Assembly: GCF_001468225.1 (NCBI RefSeq)
Contig: NZ_LNRU01000010.1
Span: 62,001-126,000 of the forward strand
Direction: 5' to 3'
DNA length: 64,000 nucleotides
Source: Sphingopyxis sp. H053
GTDB taxonomy: Bacteria; Pseudomonadota; Alphaproteobacteria; Sphingomonadales; Sphingomonadaceae
The notes below the pieces were generated by a model. It was not told the origin of the DNA, did not search any database, and saw only the letters and a list, made by a program, of their open reading frames with translations. Position 1 is the stretch's first letter. Each line of letters starts with the position of its first letter. Shown piece by piece: positions 63,670-64,000 of the stretch. Made by a program: the position numbers and the translations under genes.

Positions 63670-64000
63670 CTATGATTCGATGAAAAGGTCGCTTGCCCGG
63701 ATACCGAACATCGCCTTGATCGTGCGGGCGAAATGCGCGCTGTCGCTGAACCCTGCCATGTGTGCGGCCTCGGTCGCGCTGCGGCGCATTCCCAATTCGT
63801 CGAAGGCGATAATCAACCTTCGCCAGAGCACAAAGCGCTGGAAGGGCATGCCGATCTCGGCGGCAAAGAGATGCCGGAAGCGGCCGAGCGAAAGGCGGCT
63901 CTCCTCCGCCACAGCCGCGAGACGGACAGAGCCCATGGGGATCAGGCGGTCAATCGAGGCGGCGGCGCGGGTGATGCGCGGATCGAGCGGGGGTCGGGCG
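63670..64000 (-). CDS. AraC-family regulator, C-terminal part (cut by window edge)
   Basis: The reading frame is open to the right edge, so the start is outside the window; an internal Met at 63936 is not the true start. The visible 109 residues hold the two helix-turn-helix units of AraC: VRLAAVAEESRLSLGRFRHL and EAAHMAGFSDSAHFARTIKA, preceded by DPRITRAAASIDRL. The ligand-binding part is missing. It lies ahead of the methyltransferase gene on the same strand. Confidence 0.85.
   Translation of the reverse strand, partial: ARPPLDPRITRAAASIDRLIPMGSVRLAAVAEESRLSLGRFRHLFAAEIGMPFQRFVLWRRLIIAFDELGMRRSATEAAHMAGFSDSAHFARTIKAMFGIRASDLFIES

Overview
The window looks like the chromosome of a high-GC alphaproteobacterium of the Sphingomonadales, most like a Sphingopyxis-type sphingomonad. 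The reasons are the codon usage, a CC_3452-family protein, the mix of housekeeping genes, and palindromic repeats of the kinds seen between sphingomonad genes. This is family-level reading by eye; no database was searched.

Region 1 (1-8728) is one end of an integrative and conjugative element. All genes lie on the minus strand: a cut-off MNT-type nucleotidyltransferase, a MobF relaxase/helicase, a TraD/TrwB coupling ATPase and a small TrwA-like DNA-binding protein, in the R388 order oriT-trwA-trwB-trwC read right to left. Then come two proteins of unknown function, a 55-residue excisionase-like protein and a P4-type tyrosine integrase. The integrase faces the 3' end of a tRNA-Gly(CCC) gene, which is the expected attachment site.

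Region 2 (8729-39885) is mostly core chromosome: an Lrp-type regulator divergent from putA, a small inverted-repeat element (MITE-like) touching the putA stop codon, a CcmI-like TPR protein and gdhA. After gdhA comes a four-gene block (15445-25074): a pentaheme-type cytochrome c, a lipoprotein with two GlcG/HbpS-like domains, an outer-membrane beta-barrel, and a 1430-residue decaheme cytochrome fused to an LVIVD beta-propeller. It has the parts of a porin-cytochrome electron conduit but does not match the Mtr, Pio or Mto layouts I know, and it is my main candidate for an undescribed system. Next are rsh (ppGpp), a CC_3452 protein with a divergent HxlR regulator, a LytS/LytTR two-component pair, ribA, xthA, lolA, ftsK, an UbiH-type hydroxylase, a sigma-region-2-only protein, a LON-domain protein, cnoX and tRNA-Gly(GCC).

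Region 3 (39886-64000) looks like a metal-resistance island starting at the 3' end of tRNA-Gly(GCC). Two CzcCBA-type RND systems diverge from a spacer that carries a MerR-type operator but no merR gene. The left operon adds a DUF3703 protein, a His-rich secreted protein and a CDF transporter. The right one adds a DUF190 protein, a P1B-4 metal ATPase with a His-rich N-terminal extension, a third (HAE1-type) RND pump, two SRPBCC proteins, a DsbB/DsbA pair and a basic secreted protein. The window ends with a methyltransferase and a cut-off AraC-family regulator.

Gene starts were revised by eye where overlaps (TGATG, ATGA, TTGA) or ribosome binding sites pointed to a different codon from the longest reading frame.
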